Source: Gaiellasilicea sp046594445
GTDB taxonomy: Bacteria > Actinomycetota > Thermoleophilia > Gaiellales > Gaiellaceae
NCBI GenBank assembly: GCA_046594445.1
Contig: JBKJSM010000084.1
Span: forward strand, 1-12,363
Length of the DNA stretch: 12,363 nucleotides
Reading direction: 5' to 3'
Shown here: one piece after another, positions 1 to 6,884 of the stretch
Position numbering within the stretch: position 1 is the first letter of the stretch
How the letters are laid out: each line of letters begins with the position of its first letter
The notes under the pieces: model-generated
Database searches by the model: none
What the model was told of the DNA's origin: nothing
What the model saw: only the letters and a program-made list of their open reading frames with translations
Position numbers and translations under genes: made by a program

Positions 1-1200
1 GTTCAGGACTGCGGAGCCGACGCCGGATTTCTCGACCGGCACCGCGCGTGTCGCCGCGTCTGCGGTCGGGGTCATCGTGATCGCCATCCCGAACCCGCCG
101 ACGACGAATCCCGGCACGAGATCCCAGAAGCTGGAGTCGGCGCCGAGCCGCGAGAGGTAGAGGAGCTGGATCCCGATCAGCATCATTCCGCCCGTCATCA
201 GCCAGCGGGAGCCGAATCGATCCGAGAGCTTGCCGGCGATCGGCGCCACCAGGATGATCAGCACGGTCATCGGCAGGAACGCGGCACCTGCCTGGACGGC
301 CGAGTAGCCGAGCACGTTCTGCATGTAGAGCGAGACGAAGAAGAAGACGCCGAACATCGAGAGCGCGATCAGCAGCATCGCGACGTTCGCGCCGGCGTAG
401 GTGCCGCTGCGGAAGAGGCTCAGGTCGAGCATCGGCGAGCGCCGGCGCCGCTCGATCTGGACGAACGCGACGAGCGAGATGACCGCCACGGCGAAGGAGC
501 CGACGATCAGCGGAGACGTCCAACCGTGCGCGTTCGCCTCGATCAGGCCGTACGTGAGCGCGAACAGTCCGAGCGCGGAGGTCGCGAGGCCGGGCAGGTC
601 GAGGCTCTCGTGCGTGTCGTCCCTCGACTCCGCGATCAGCAGGAAGCTCGCGGCGACCGCGATCACACCCACCGGGATGTTGACGAAGAAGATCCAGTGC
701 CAGCTCAGATGCTGCGTCAGCAGGCCGCCGACGAGCGGCCCGATCGCGAGCGCAAGCGCGGAGACTCCGGCCCAGATGCCGATTGCCATGCCGCGCTCCT
801 TCGGCGGGAAGGTCGCGGCGATGATCGAGAGCGTCGCGGGGTTCATCAGCGCTGCTCCGATCCCCTGCACGATCCGCGCGGCGATCAGCATCTCGGCCGA
901 GCCGGCGAGCCCGCACCACAGGGAGGCGGCGGTGAACACCGCGATGCCGACGACGAAGATGAGCCGCCGGCCGTACGCGTCGGCGAGCTTGCCGCCGATC
1001 AGCATCAGGGCGGCGAAGCTGAGCGCGTAGCCGGTGACGATCCACTGCAGCTGCGAGAGCCCCGTGTCCAGGTCGTCCTGGATCGACGGTAGGGCGACGT
1101 TCACCACCGTGTTGTCCAGCATGATCATGAAGAGGCCGAACGAGACCGCCGCCAGCGTCCACCACTTGCGGCGTTCCTCTGAGAAGATTGCGAGAGCCAT
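1..1200 (-). CDS. DHA2-family (EmrB/QacA type) MFS drug efflux transporter, 3' end outside window
   Basis: Encodes an inner-membrane proton antiporter of the 14-TM DHA2 group, which exports drugs and other amphipathic compounds. The first 400 residues are present and the frame is open to base 1; full members are usually about 470-520 aa, so the C-terminus is missing. The start is ATG at 1200-1198, preceded by an AAGGGA ribosome site. Visible features: first helix with the acidic LDNTVVNVALP motif near residues 28-38, motif A GGKLADAYGRR near 69-79, motif C-like AIGPLVGG near 152-159, and NIPVG near 174-178. The TM segments are rich in Leu/Val/Ala/Phe. It is divergent from the acyl-CoA synthetase and controlled by the promoter and tandem palindromes at 1219-1261. 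The substrate cannot be read from the sequence. The family call is firm. Confidence 0.93.
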   Translation of the reverse strand, partial: MALAIFSEERRKWWTLAAVSFGLFMIMLDNTVVNVALPSIQDDLDTGLSQLQWIVTGYALSFAALMLIGGKLADAYGRRLIFVVGIAVFTAASLWCGLAGSAEMLIAARIVQGIGAALMNPATLSIIAATFPPKERGMAIGIWAGVSALALAIGPLVGGLLTQHLSWHWIFFVNIPVGVIAVAASFLLIAESRDDTHESLDLPGLATSALGLFALTYGLIEANAHGWTSPLIVGSFAVAVISLVAFVQIERRRRSPMLDLSLFRSGTYAGANVAMLLIALSMFGVFFFVSLYMQNVLGYSAVQAGAAFLPMTVLIILVAPIAGKLSDRFGSRWLMTGGMMLIGIQLLYLSRLGADSSFWDLVPGFVVGGFGMAITMTPTADAATRAVPVEKSGVGSAVLN

Positions 1201-1218
1201 GAACTTCCCTTTCAAAGA

Positions 1219-1251
1219 CGTTAGTGGGCACTAAGTTAGTGACTGCTAACG
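1219..1251. promoter_or_regulatory. Tandem palindromic operator, probable TetR-type repressor site
   Basis: Two 14-bp palindromes sit side by side: TTAGTGGGCACTAA at 1221-1234 (6-bp half-sites, perfect) and TTAGTGACTGCTAA at 1236-1249 (imperfect). The whole 33-bp block is also a dyad, starting CGTTAG and ending CTAACG. It covers the -10, the spacer and the predicted start site of the efflux promoter, which is the usual place for a TetR-family repressor of a drug pump. No regulator gene lies inside the window. The block also overlaps the first codons of the divergent acyl-CoA synthetase, so binding could affect both genes. The repressor family is inferred from context. Confidence 0.65.
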
Positions 1252-3128
1252 CTTCTGTCAAGTTCGCCTGGACGCCCTCCGCAGACCAGCTGGCCGCGGC
1301 CAACGTGTCGCGTCTCGCGCGCACACTGGGCTGCGAGGGGTACGAGGAACTGCACCGCGTCTCGACCGATGAGCCAGACCGGTTCTGGCGCGCGGTCGTC
1401 GACGATCTCGAGCTTCAGATCAGTCCATGGGAGCGCGTGCTGGACGACTCGCGCGGGATCGAATGGACGACGTGGTTCGAGGGCTCCGAGCTCAACATCG
1501 CGACCGCCGCCCTGCACGTGTGGGCGGAGCGCACGCCCGAGGCCCTCGCGGCGGTCTTTCGCGGCGAGGACGGCGCTCGGCGCGAGAAGACGTTCGCGGA
1601 GCTCTCGCGCGAGGTTGTCCGCGTCGCGGAAGCTCTCGTGGCCCTCGGCGTCGAGCCCGGGGACCGGGTCGCGATCTACATGCCGATGTCGCCCGAAGCG
1701 GCCGTGGCGTCGCACGCGTGCGCGCACATCGGCGCCGTGCAGGTGCCGATCTTCTCCGGCTTCGCCGCCCCCGCAGTCGTCCAGCGGCTCCAGGACTCCG
1801 GGGCCAGGGTCGTGATCACCGCCGACTACTCGTTCCGCCGAGGCGCGCGGATCCCGATGCTGGAGACGATCGAGGAGGCGCGTGCCGCCTCGCCGTCGGT
1901 TAAGCACCTGCTCGTCTGGCGCCGGGGAGACATGAGCTGGGACGCCGAGCTCGGGCCGGGCGAGCTTCCCGCGCTCGAGGTCGAGTCCGAGCACCCGTAC
2001 CTCCTCGCCTATACCTCCGGCACGACCGGCCGCCCGAAGGGCGCGCTCCACGTGCACGGCAGCTTCCTGCTCTCGATCGCGCGCGAGGCCGCCTACCAGT
2101 CGGACATCAGCGCGGGCGACCGCGTGCTCTTCTCGACGGACATGGGCTGGATCATGGGCCCATGGACTGTGGTCGGCGCGGGCGCGGTCGGCGCGACGGT
2201 GATCTACATGGAGGGCGCACCGGACTGGCCTGCCGACCGGCTCTGGAAGCTCGTCGAGGAGGAGCGGGTAACGATGCTCGGGCTCTCGCCGACGCTCGTC
2301 CGCGCGCTGATCCCGAAGGGTGAGCCGGAAGCCGATCTCTCCTCGTTGCGCTCGCTGACGACGACCGGTGAGCCCTGGAACGCGGGCCCGTACGACTGGC
2401 TGAACGAGCACGTCGCGGGCGGCGGGCGCATCCCGATCGTGAACATCTCCGGCGGCACCGAGGTCGGGGCGTGCTTCCTCTCGACGGGGATGCTCTCGCC
2501 GTCGAAGCCGGTAGCGCTCGGCTTCCCCGCGCTCGGACAGGCGATGGAGGTCTACTCGCCGGAGGGACAGCCTCTGCGCGGCGAGGTAGGCGAGCTCGTC
2601 TGCACGCGCGCGTGGCCGGGGATGACCCGCGGGATCTGGGGCGACGACGAGCGGTACCTCGAGACCTACTGGAGCCGGTTTCCGGGCGTCTGGACGCACG
2701 GCGACTGGGCCTCGATCGACGAGGACGGCTACTGGTTCCTGCACGGGCGCTCGGACGACACGCTCAACATCGCGGGCAAGCGAATCGGCCCCGCCGAGCT
2801 CGAGTCCGCCGCACTCGACCATCCCTCGGTCGCCGAGGCGGCTGCCGTCGGCGTTCCGCACGAGGTGAAGGGCGAGACCGCCTGGCTCTTTTGCGCGCTC
2901 AAGCCGGGCGCGGCGGAAGACGCCGACGGGATCAAAGCGGCCGTCGCGGCCGCCCTGGGCAAACCATTCGCGCCCGACCGCGTGCTGTTCGTCTCCGCGC
3001 TGCCGAAGACGCGCTCGGCGAAGATCGTCCGGCGCGCGATTCGTGCGAAGGCGCTCGGTGAGGATCCCGGCGACCTGTCGACGATGGAAAACCCTGAAAC
3101 CCTGGAGGAGATCGCGAATGCCGTCTAG
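1224..3128 (+). CDS. AMP-forming acyl-CoA synthetase, acetyl/acetoacetyl-CoA synthetase-like
   Basis: A 634-aa ANL-superfamily enzyme that joins a short carboxylic acid to CoA through an acyl-AMP intermediate. The ATP-binding P-loop YTSGTTGRPKG is at residues 263-273. Further on are GGTEVG, the YWSRFPGVWTHGDWA region, the hinge GRSDDTLNIAGKRIGPAE, and the catalytic lysine in PKTRSAK at K600, the site acetylated in Acs relatives. The N-terminus (FAWTPSADQLAAANVSRL) and length fit the Acs/acetoacetyl-CoA synthetase branch. The WWQTETG motif of true acetate enzymes is replaced by ISGGTEVG, so the pocket tryptophan is absent and the acid is probably larger than acetate. The start is uncertain: GTG at 1224 or GTG at 1239, both inside the operator and without a clear ribosome site. 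It overlaps the downstream SDR by 11 nt. Confidence 0.9.
   Translation: MGTKLVTANASVKFAWTPSADQLAAANVSRLARTLGCEGYEELHRVSTDEPDRFWRAVVDDLELQISPWERVLDDSRGIEWTTWFEGSELNIATAALHVWAERTPEALAAVFRGEDGARREKTFAELSREVVRVAEALVALGVEPGDRVAIYMPMSPEAAVASHACAHIGAVQVPIFSGFAAPAVVQRLQDSGARVVITADYSFRRGARIPMLETIEEARAASPSVKHLLVWRRGDMSWDAELGPGELPALEVESEHPYLLAYTSGTTGRPKGALHVHGSFLLSIAREAAYQSDISAGDRVLFSTDMGWIMGPWTVVGAGAVGATVIYMEGAPDWPADRLWKLVEEERVTMLGLSPTLVRALIPKGEPEADLSSLRSLTTTGEPWNAGPYDWLNEHVAGGGRIPIVNISGGTEVGACFLSTGMLSPSKPVALGFPALGQAMEVYSPEGQPLRGEVGELVCTRAWPGMTRGIWGDDERYLETYWSRFPGVWTHGDWASIDEDGYWFLHGRSDDTLNIAGKRIGPAELESAALDHPSVAEAAAVGVPHEVKGETAWLFCALKPGAAEDADGIKAAVAAALGKPFAPDRVLFVSALPKTRSAKIVRRAIRAKALGEDPGDLSTMENPETLEEIANAV
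1233..1261 (-). promoter_or_regulatory. Sigma-70-type promoter of the MFS efflux gene
   Basis: On the minus strand a perfect -35 box TTGACA lies at 1261-1256, then a 17-nt spacer, then TAACTT at 1238-1233, which fits the actinobacterial -10 pattern TAnnnT. Transcription should begin near 1226, giving a leader of about 25 nt that carries AAAGGGAA just before the ATG at 1200. The -10 and spacer are covered by palindromic operator sequences, so a repressor bound there would block RNA polymerase. Confidence 0.75.
3104..3110 (+). promoter_or_regulatory. Strong ribosome binding site GGAGGAG for the SDR gene
   Basis: GGAGGAG lies inside the end of the acyl-CoA synthetase gene, 7 nt before the ATG at 3118. 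It fixes the SDR start well downstream of the longest open frame and shows that the SDR is translated from the same transcript with its own initiation site. Confidence 0.8.
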
Positions 3129-3858
3129 AGCACTTGTCACCGGAGGCGGCCGGGGAATCGGCGCCGGCATCGCCCGCGAGCTCGCAGACGCGGGCTGGCA
3201 CGTGACCGTCACCGGCCGGACGGCCAAGCAGGTGGAAGCGGTCGCGGCGGAGATCGGCGGCGACGCCGTCGTCGGCGACGTCTCCAAGCGCGAGGACGTC
3301 GAGCGGATGCTCGCGGCTGCCGGCCCGATCGACCTGCTCGTCGCAAACGCGGGCGTGGCGCTCTGGGAGGACTCGTGGGAGACCGACCCCGACGATTGGT
3401 GGCACATCTTCGAGGTGAACGTGCTCGGCGCCTACCTGACCTGCCGGCTCGCGCTCCCCGGAATGATCGAGCGCGGCGGCGGCCGGATCGTGATCACCGG
3501 CAGCGGCTCCTCCTACCTTCCCGGCTCGACCTCCGGCGCCTACAGCGCGAGCAAGGCGGCGGTGGGACGCTTCGGCGAGACGCTGGCCAAGGCGGTGGAG
3601 GGACACGGGATCAAGGTCTTCGTGATCAGCCCCGGCCTCGTCAAGACGGAGATGACCGGCAACTTCGGCGATGACGCGCCGTGGACGCCACCGGAGCTGG
3701 CGCCGCGGCTTGTACGCGAGCTCTCGACCGGCCGCTTCGACGCGCTCTCGGGCCGGTACCTCCACGCCGAGCACGACCCGCCCGACGAGCTCGAGGCGCG
3801 GATCGAGCGAATCCTCGCGGACGACCTGAACGCGATCCGGCTGCGCCGCGAGAGCTAG
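3118..3858 (+). CDS. SDR-family NAD(P)-dependent oxidoreductase
   Basis: A 246-aa classical short-chain dehydrogenase/reductase. Cofactor motif TGGGRGIG is at residues 8-15, NAG at 77-79, the tetrad Asn in FEVNVLG at N101, the catalytic Ser near S129 and YSASK at Y142-K146; PGLVKTEM follows in the usual post-catalytic loop. The length is normal for the class. The start is ATG 3118, chosen for its strong GGAGGAG site; the gene overlaps the end of the acyl-CoA synthetase by 11 nt, so the two are co-transcribed. The pairing suggests oxidation or reduction of a hydroxy/keto acid linked to CoA activation, for instance 3-hydroxybutyrate and acetoacetate, but the substrate is an inference only. Its TAG stop shares CTAG with the convergent downstream gene. 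Confidence 0.92.
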   Translation: MPSRALVTGGGRGIGAGIARELADAGWHVTVTGRTAKQVEAVAAEIGGDAVVGDVSKREDVERMLAAAGPIDLLVANAGVALWEDSWETDPDDWWHIFEVNVLGAYLTCRLALPGMIERGGGRIVITGSGSSYLPGSTSGAYSASKAAVGRFGETLAKAVEGHGIKVFVISPGLVKTEMTGNFGDDAPWTPPELAPRLVRELSTGRFDALSGRYLHAEHDPPDELEARIERILADDLNAIRLRRES

Positions 3859-4529
3859 GCCGGCTTCGGCGCGATCCAGGTCTGGCGCGCGAGCGCGAGC
3901 GCGTCGCCCGCCTCGGAGAGCAGCGCGGTACCCGCGTGCAGCTTGCGGCCCTCCTCGCCGAGCGGCCAGGCGACGACGACGCAGCGCTGGCCTTCCTCGG
4001 GCAGTTGCTTGATCTCCGCCGCCATCCGGCCGAGCAGCACCTCGCCGCGGCCCGGACCCCCGACGGCGTACGCGCCCGCACAGTCGATCGCCGCCCACAC
4101 GGTTTCGGGTGTCACCTCCCGGGCCGTCCAGGGGGCGGCCTGCACGTCGCGGCCTGCGACGGGGCCGACGTGGATGCAGAGCCCATCCTCCGGCCGCTCG
4201 CCACAGCTGAAGCACTCGCCAAAGTTCTCGCCGCCCCACGGCACGTGCCGTGTCGCGGCGTCCGCGGCGGCTTCGAGCGAGACGAGCGCAGGTGGATCGA
4301 TGTCCGGCGCGCCCGGCTCGGCCTCCGCGATCAGCACCTCCGCGTCGAGCAGGAGGACACGGCCGTCGTCGGCCCGGACGACGGTGAGCGGCCGGTCGAG
4401 CGGCGGCGGCACCCGTAGGGTCACCTCTGCCGGCCCGTCGAGGAAGCCCGCCAGTAGGCCGGCCGCGTAGCCGCCGTTCCCCGAGTCGGCCGGACCGCGG
4501 TAGCGACGCGCGATCGTAACCGAGCCCAT
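3855..4529 (-). CDS. Hotdog-fold thioesterase-like protein of unknown substrate
   Basis: A 224-aa protein that looks like a double hotdog. The N-terminal half has GNGGYAAGLLAGF (residues 17-29) followed by a strand-rich stretch, as in TesB-like acyl-CoA thioesterases. The C-terminal half has VWAAIDCAGAYA (144-155) and ends in strands around GRKLHAGTALL (195-204) and ALARQTWIA. A conserved-looking CFSCG (Cys106, Cys109), with further cysteines at 118 and 150, joins the halves and could bind metal. The start ATG 4529 is chosen because the fold begins directly after it; the upstream open frame runs antisense through nadE. It is divergent from nadE with 39 bp between them. The fold assignment comes from pattern memory and catalytic residues are not certain, so activity is unproven. 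Confidence 0.72.
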   Translation of the reverse strand: MGSVTIARRYRGPADSGNGGYAAGLLAGFLDGPAEVTLRVPPPLDRPLTVVRADDGRVLLLDAEVLIAEAEPGAPDIDPPALVSLEAAADAATRHVPWGGENFGECFSCGERPEDGLCIHVGPVAGRDVQAAPWTAREVTPETVWAAIDCAGAYAVGGPGRGEVLLGRMAAEIKQLPEEGQRCVVVAWPLGEEGRKLHAGTALLSEAGDALALARQTWIAPKPA

Positions 4530-4555
4530 GTTTTCGCCTGAGAGTCGCAAACCGG

Positions 4556-4561
4556 TAGGAT
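4556..4561 (+). promoter_or_regulatory. -10 box TAGGAT, predicted leaderless promoter of nadE
   Basis: TAGGAT matches the actinobacterial -10 pattern TAnnnT and ends 7 nt before the A of the nadE ATG at 4569. Transcription would therefore begin at or next to the start codon. No ribosome site lies before the ATG, which fits a leaderless mRNA. The -35 region is weak. Confidence 0.55.
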
Positions 4562-4568
4562 CCTTTCG

Positions 4569-6146
4569 ATGAGGCTGGCGCTCGCTCAGATCAACGCGGT
4601 CGTCGGCGACCTGGACGGCAACAGAGAGCGCATTCTCTCCGGTGTGGCGGACGCGCGCACGGAAGGCGCCGATCTCGTCCTCTTCCCCGAGCTCGCGGTC
4701 ACCGGCTACCCGCCCGAGGACCTGCTGCTCCGGCCCGCGTTCGTTCGCGCCGCCGAGGAGTCGCTGCGCCAGATCGCCCGCGCGTGCACCGGAATCGTCG
4801 CGCTCGTCGGGACGCCGTGGTCGGCCGACGGCACGCTCGCGAACGCCTGCGCGGTCTGCGCTGACGGGGAGATCCGCGCGCTCTATCGCAAGCGGCTCCT
4901 CCCGAACTACGGCGTCTTCGACGAGGCGCGCTACTTCGAGCCCGGCGGCGACGGGCTCGTGCTCCCGCTCGGCGGGCTGCGCGTCGGGCTGACCGTCTGC
5001 GAGGACGTCTGGCAGCCGGCGCCGGCCGCCGAGCTTGCCGCGGCCGGCGCCGAGCTGCTGATCAACCTCTCTGCGTCGCCGTTCCACGTCGGCAAGGCGG
5101 AGGACAGGGAGGCGATGCTCGCGGCGAGGGCGCGCGACAACGGGCTCCCGCTCGCGTTCTGCAACCTCGTCGGCGGACAGGACGAGCTCCTGTTCGACGG
5201 CCACTCCGTCGTCCTCGACGCGGACGGCGCCGTGCTGGCGCGCGCGCCTGGATTCGAGGAGCACCTACTCGTCGTCGACCTCGGCGCGCCCGGTGCGGTT
5301 GTCCCGTTCGAGGCGGAACTGGAGCAGATGCGGCGCGCGCTCGTGCTGGCGCTGCGCGACTACGTCGGCAAGAACGGGTTCGGCGACATCGTGCTCGGCC
5401 TCTCGGGCGGGATCGACTCCGCCATCGTGGCCGCCCTCGCGGTGGACGCGCTCGGCCCGGAGCGGGTGCACTGCGTCTCGATGCCCTCGCGCTACTCCTC
5501 GGAACAGACCCAGAGCGACGCCAGGCGCGTCGCTGAGAGCCTCGGCTGCGACTTCCGCGAGATCCCGATCGAGGCGATGGTGGGCGCTTTCCACGAGGCG
5601 GGAGTCGGCACGGACGGCCTCGCCGCCGAGAATCTGCAGGCGCGGGTACGCGGGATGACGCTGATGTCGCTCTCGAACGAGCACGGCTGGCTCGTGCTCG
5701 CGACCGGGAACAAGTCGGAGCTCTCGGTCGGGTACTCGACGCTCTACGGAGACCTCGCGGGCGGCTTCGCGCTGATCAAGGACGTCTACAAGACCGATGT
5801 ATTCCGGCTCGCGCGCTATCTGAACGAGCGCGCGGGCCGGGAGCTGATCCCGGTCTCGATCATCGAGCGACCGCCCTCGGCGGAGCTGCGCGCCGACCAG
5901 CGCGACGAGGACTCGCTGCCGCCCTACGACGAGCTCGACAAGGTGCTGGAGGCGTACGTCGAACTCGATCGCTCGCGCGACGAGCTGATCGCCGAGGGGT
6001 TCGACCCGAACGTCGTCGACCGGGCGCTCGCGCTGATCGACCGCGCCGAGTACAAGCGGCGCCAGGCCCCGCCCGGCGTGAAGCTGCGGCCGAAGGCGTT
6101 CGGCCGCGACCGGCGCACGCCGATCACGAACCGCTGGAAGGGTTGA
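4569..6146 (+). CDS. nadE: Glutamine-dependent NAD+ synthetase
   Basis: Makes NAD+ in the cytoplasm from deamido-NAD+ (NaAD), ATP and ammonia released from glutamine, the last step of NAD synthesis. The 525-aa protein has both expected domains. The N-terminal nitrilase-type amidase shows the catalytic triad Glu41 (FPELAVTGYPPED), Lys108 (YRKRLLPNYGVFDE) and Cys144 (LTVCEDVW). The C-terminal synthetase has the ATP-pyrophosphatase loop SGGIDS at 279-284, then GNKSELSVGYSTLYGD, KDVYKTDVFRLA and ERPPSAELR. All key residues are present. The length matches the shorter bacterial two-domain form rather than the roughly 680-aa mycobacterial one. ATG 4569 is followed directly by the amidase fold (MRLALAQIN). 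It appears monocistronic and converges with the glycosylase gene, two bases separating their stops. Confidence 0.96.
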   Translation: MRLALAQINAVVGDLDGNRERILSGVADARTEGADLVLFPELAVTGYPPEDLLLRPAFVRAAEESLRQIARACTGIVALVGTPWSADGTLANACAVCADGEIRALYRKRLLPNYGVFDEARYFEPGGDGLVLPLGGLRVGLTVCEDVWQPAPAAELAAAGAELLINLSASPFHVGKAEDREAMLAARARDNGLPLAFCNLVGGQDELLFDGHSVVLDADGAVLARAPGFEEHLLVVDLGAPGAVVPFEAELEQMRRALVLALRDYVGKNGFGDIVLGLSGGIDSAIVAALAVDALGPERVHCVSMPSRYSSEQTQSDARRVAESLGCDFREIPIEAMVGAFHEAGVGTDGLAAENLQARVRGMTLMSLSNEHGWLVLATGNKSELSVGYSTLYGDLAGGFALIKDVYKTDVFRLARYLNERAGRELIPVSIIERPPSAELRADQRDEDSLPPYDELDKVLEAYVELDRSRDELIAEGFDPNVVDRALALIDRAEYKRRQAPPGVKLRPKAFGRDRRTPITNRWKG

Positions 6147-6148
6147 GC

Positions 6149-6676
6149 TCAGACGCCGACGTCGCACGTCAGCGAGTCCCTGAAGGCCTGGAACCACCGC
6201 AGCCGCTCTGCCCACGGCACCGCGGCGTTGGCGGGCGAGGTGGACGGGAGCACGAAGAGCGCCGTCTCGCCGAGGCGGCGCTCCTGCGCGCCGAGCTCCG
6301 GCCGCTCGCCGAACGCGCCCCGGTAGGCCTCCTTCCCGACGAAGCCGATTGCTCGCGGCCGCAGCTCGCTCGCGATCCGCTCGAGCCGTTCCGCCGAGCC
6401 GGCGAAGTCCGCCCGCCGCAGGTCGCTCGAGCCGGGCGTCGTGCGGGAGGCGGCGTTTGTGACGCCCCACCCGAGCGGGAGCAGCTCGAGCTGCTCGCTC
6501 GGGTCGAAGAGCCGCGGCGTGAAGCCGGCCGCGTGCAGCAGGCCCCAGAAGTCGTTCCGCGGATTGGCGAAGTGGGCGTTCGCGGCGGCGGAGAAGCGAC
6601 CGGGGTTGATCCCGCAGAAGATCGCCGTCAGCCCTGGGGCGAGGACGTCCGGTACGGCCGACTCAGGCGGCTTCAG
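6149..6676 (-). CDS. mug: Mug/TDG-type mismatch-specific uracil-DNA glycosylase, non-canonical CTG start
   Basis: A 175-aa base-excision repair enzyme expected to remove uracil, or thymine opposite G, from DNA. Read from CTG 6676, it begins with VPDVLAPGLTAIFCGINPG (residues 8-26), the Mug/TDG active-site signature with catalytic Asn24. Then come HFANPRNDFWGLLHAAGF (35-52), LGWGVTN (68-74) and the DNA-intercalation region VLPSTSPAN (142-150). The frame holds no ATG, GTG or TTG before the signature and is closed upstream by a TGA, so CTG at 6676 is the best start available; no clear ribosome site precedes it. The gene overlaps the preceding 73-aa gene by 14 nt, so translation probably depends on coupling. 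A sequencing error or a +1 frameshift from the upstream frame remains possible. Family assignment is strong; start is weak. Confidence 0.82.
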   Translation of the reverse strand: MKPPESAVPDVLAPGLTAIFCGINPGRFSAAANAHFANPRNDFWGLLHAAGFTPRLFDPSEQLELLPLGWGVTNAASRTTPGSSDLRRADFAGSAERLERIASELRPRAIGFVGKEAYRGAFGERPELGAQERRLGETALFVLPSTSPANAAVPWAERLRWFQAFRDSLTCDVGV

Positions 6677-6884
6677 GTTCGCGCGAGTCGAGCTTGTCTG
6701 CGAACAAGGACCGAAGCAGCTCGCCGGAGACGGGCGTCTCGTAGCGGGGGCGCCGTGGCTCGACGCGGACGACCTTCACGCCGTCCTCTCCTCGCCACCC
6801 GTAGCACCGGGCGTAGCACTCGGCCTCGCTCAACGTTCGGAGCCGTTGCACGAGCCTCACCGTATGTGCCGGACCGGACGACAT
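6663..6884 (-). CDS. Small protein of unknown function (73 aa)
   Basis: I cannot assign a family. The protein is compact and charged, with no membrane segment or signal peptide. It has an N-terminal strand/helix stretch (HTVRLVQRLRTLSEAECYARCYGWR, about residues 7-31) containing two cysteines at C23 and C27, and a basic-acidic C-terminal part rich in Arg and Glu. Its ATG at 6884-6882 shares one base with the TGA of the upstream reductase (TGATG), so translation is coupled, and its own end overlaps the glycosylase gene. This position and its natural-looking codon use argue that it is a real gene. Being fused by overlap to a repair gene hints at a nucleic-acid link, which is only a guess. Confidence 0.68.
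   Translation of the reverse strand: MSSGPAHTVRLVQRLRTLSEAECYARCYGWRGEDGVKVVRVEPRRPRYETPVSGELLRSLFADKLDSREPEAA

Noticed and set aside
1236..3407. Long open minus-strand frame opposite the acyl-CoA synthetase and SDR
   Set aside because: Antisense shadow caused by high GC: Arg/Ala/Pro/Asp-rich low-complexity product with no motif, covering well-defined genes on the plus strand.
4530..5264. Upstream extension of the hotdog-like gene antisense to nadE
   Set aside because: The extended part is Arg/Glu-rich with no domain character, while the fold starts right after ATG 4529.
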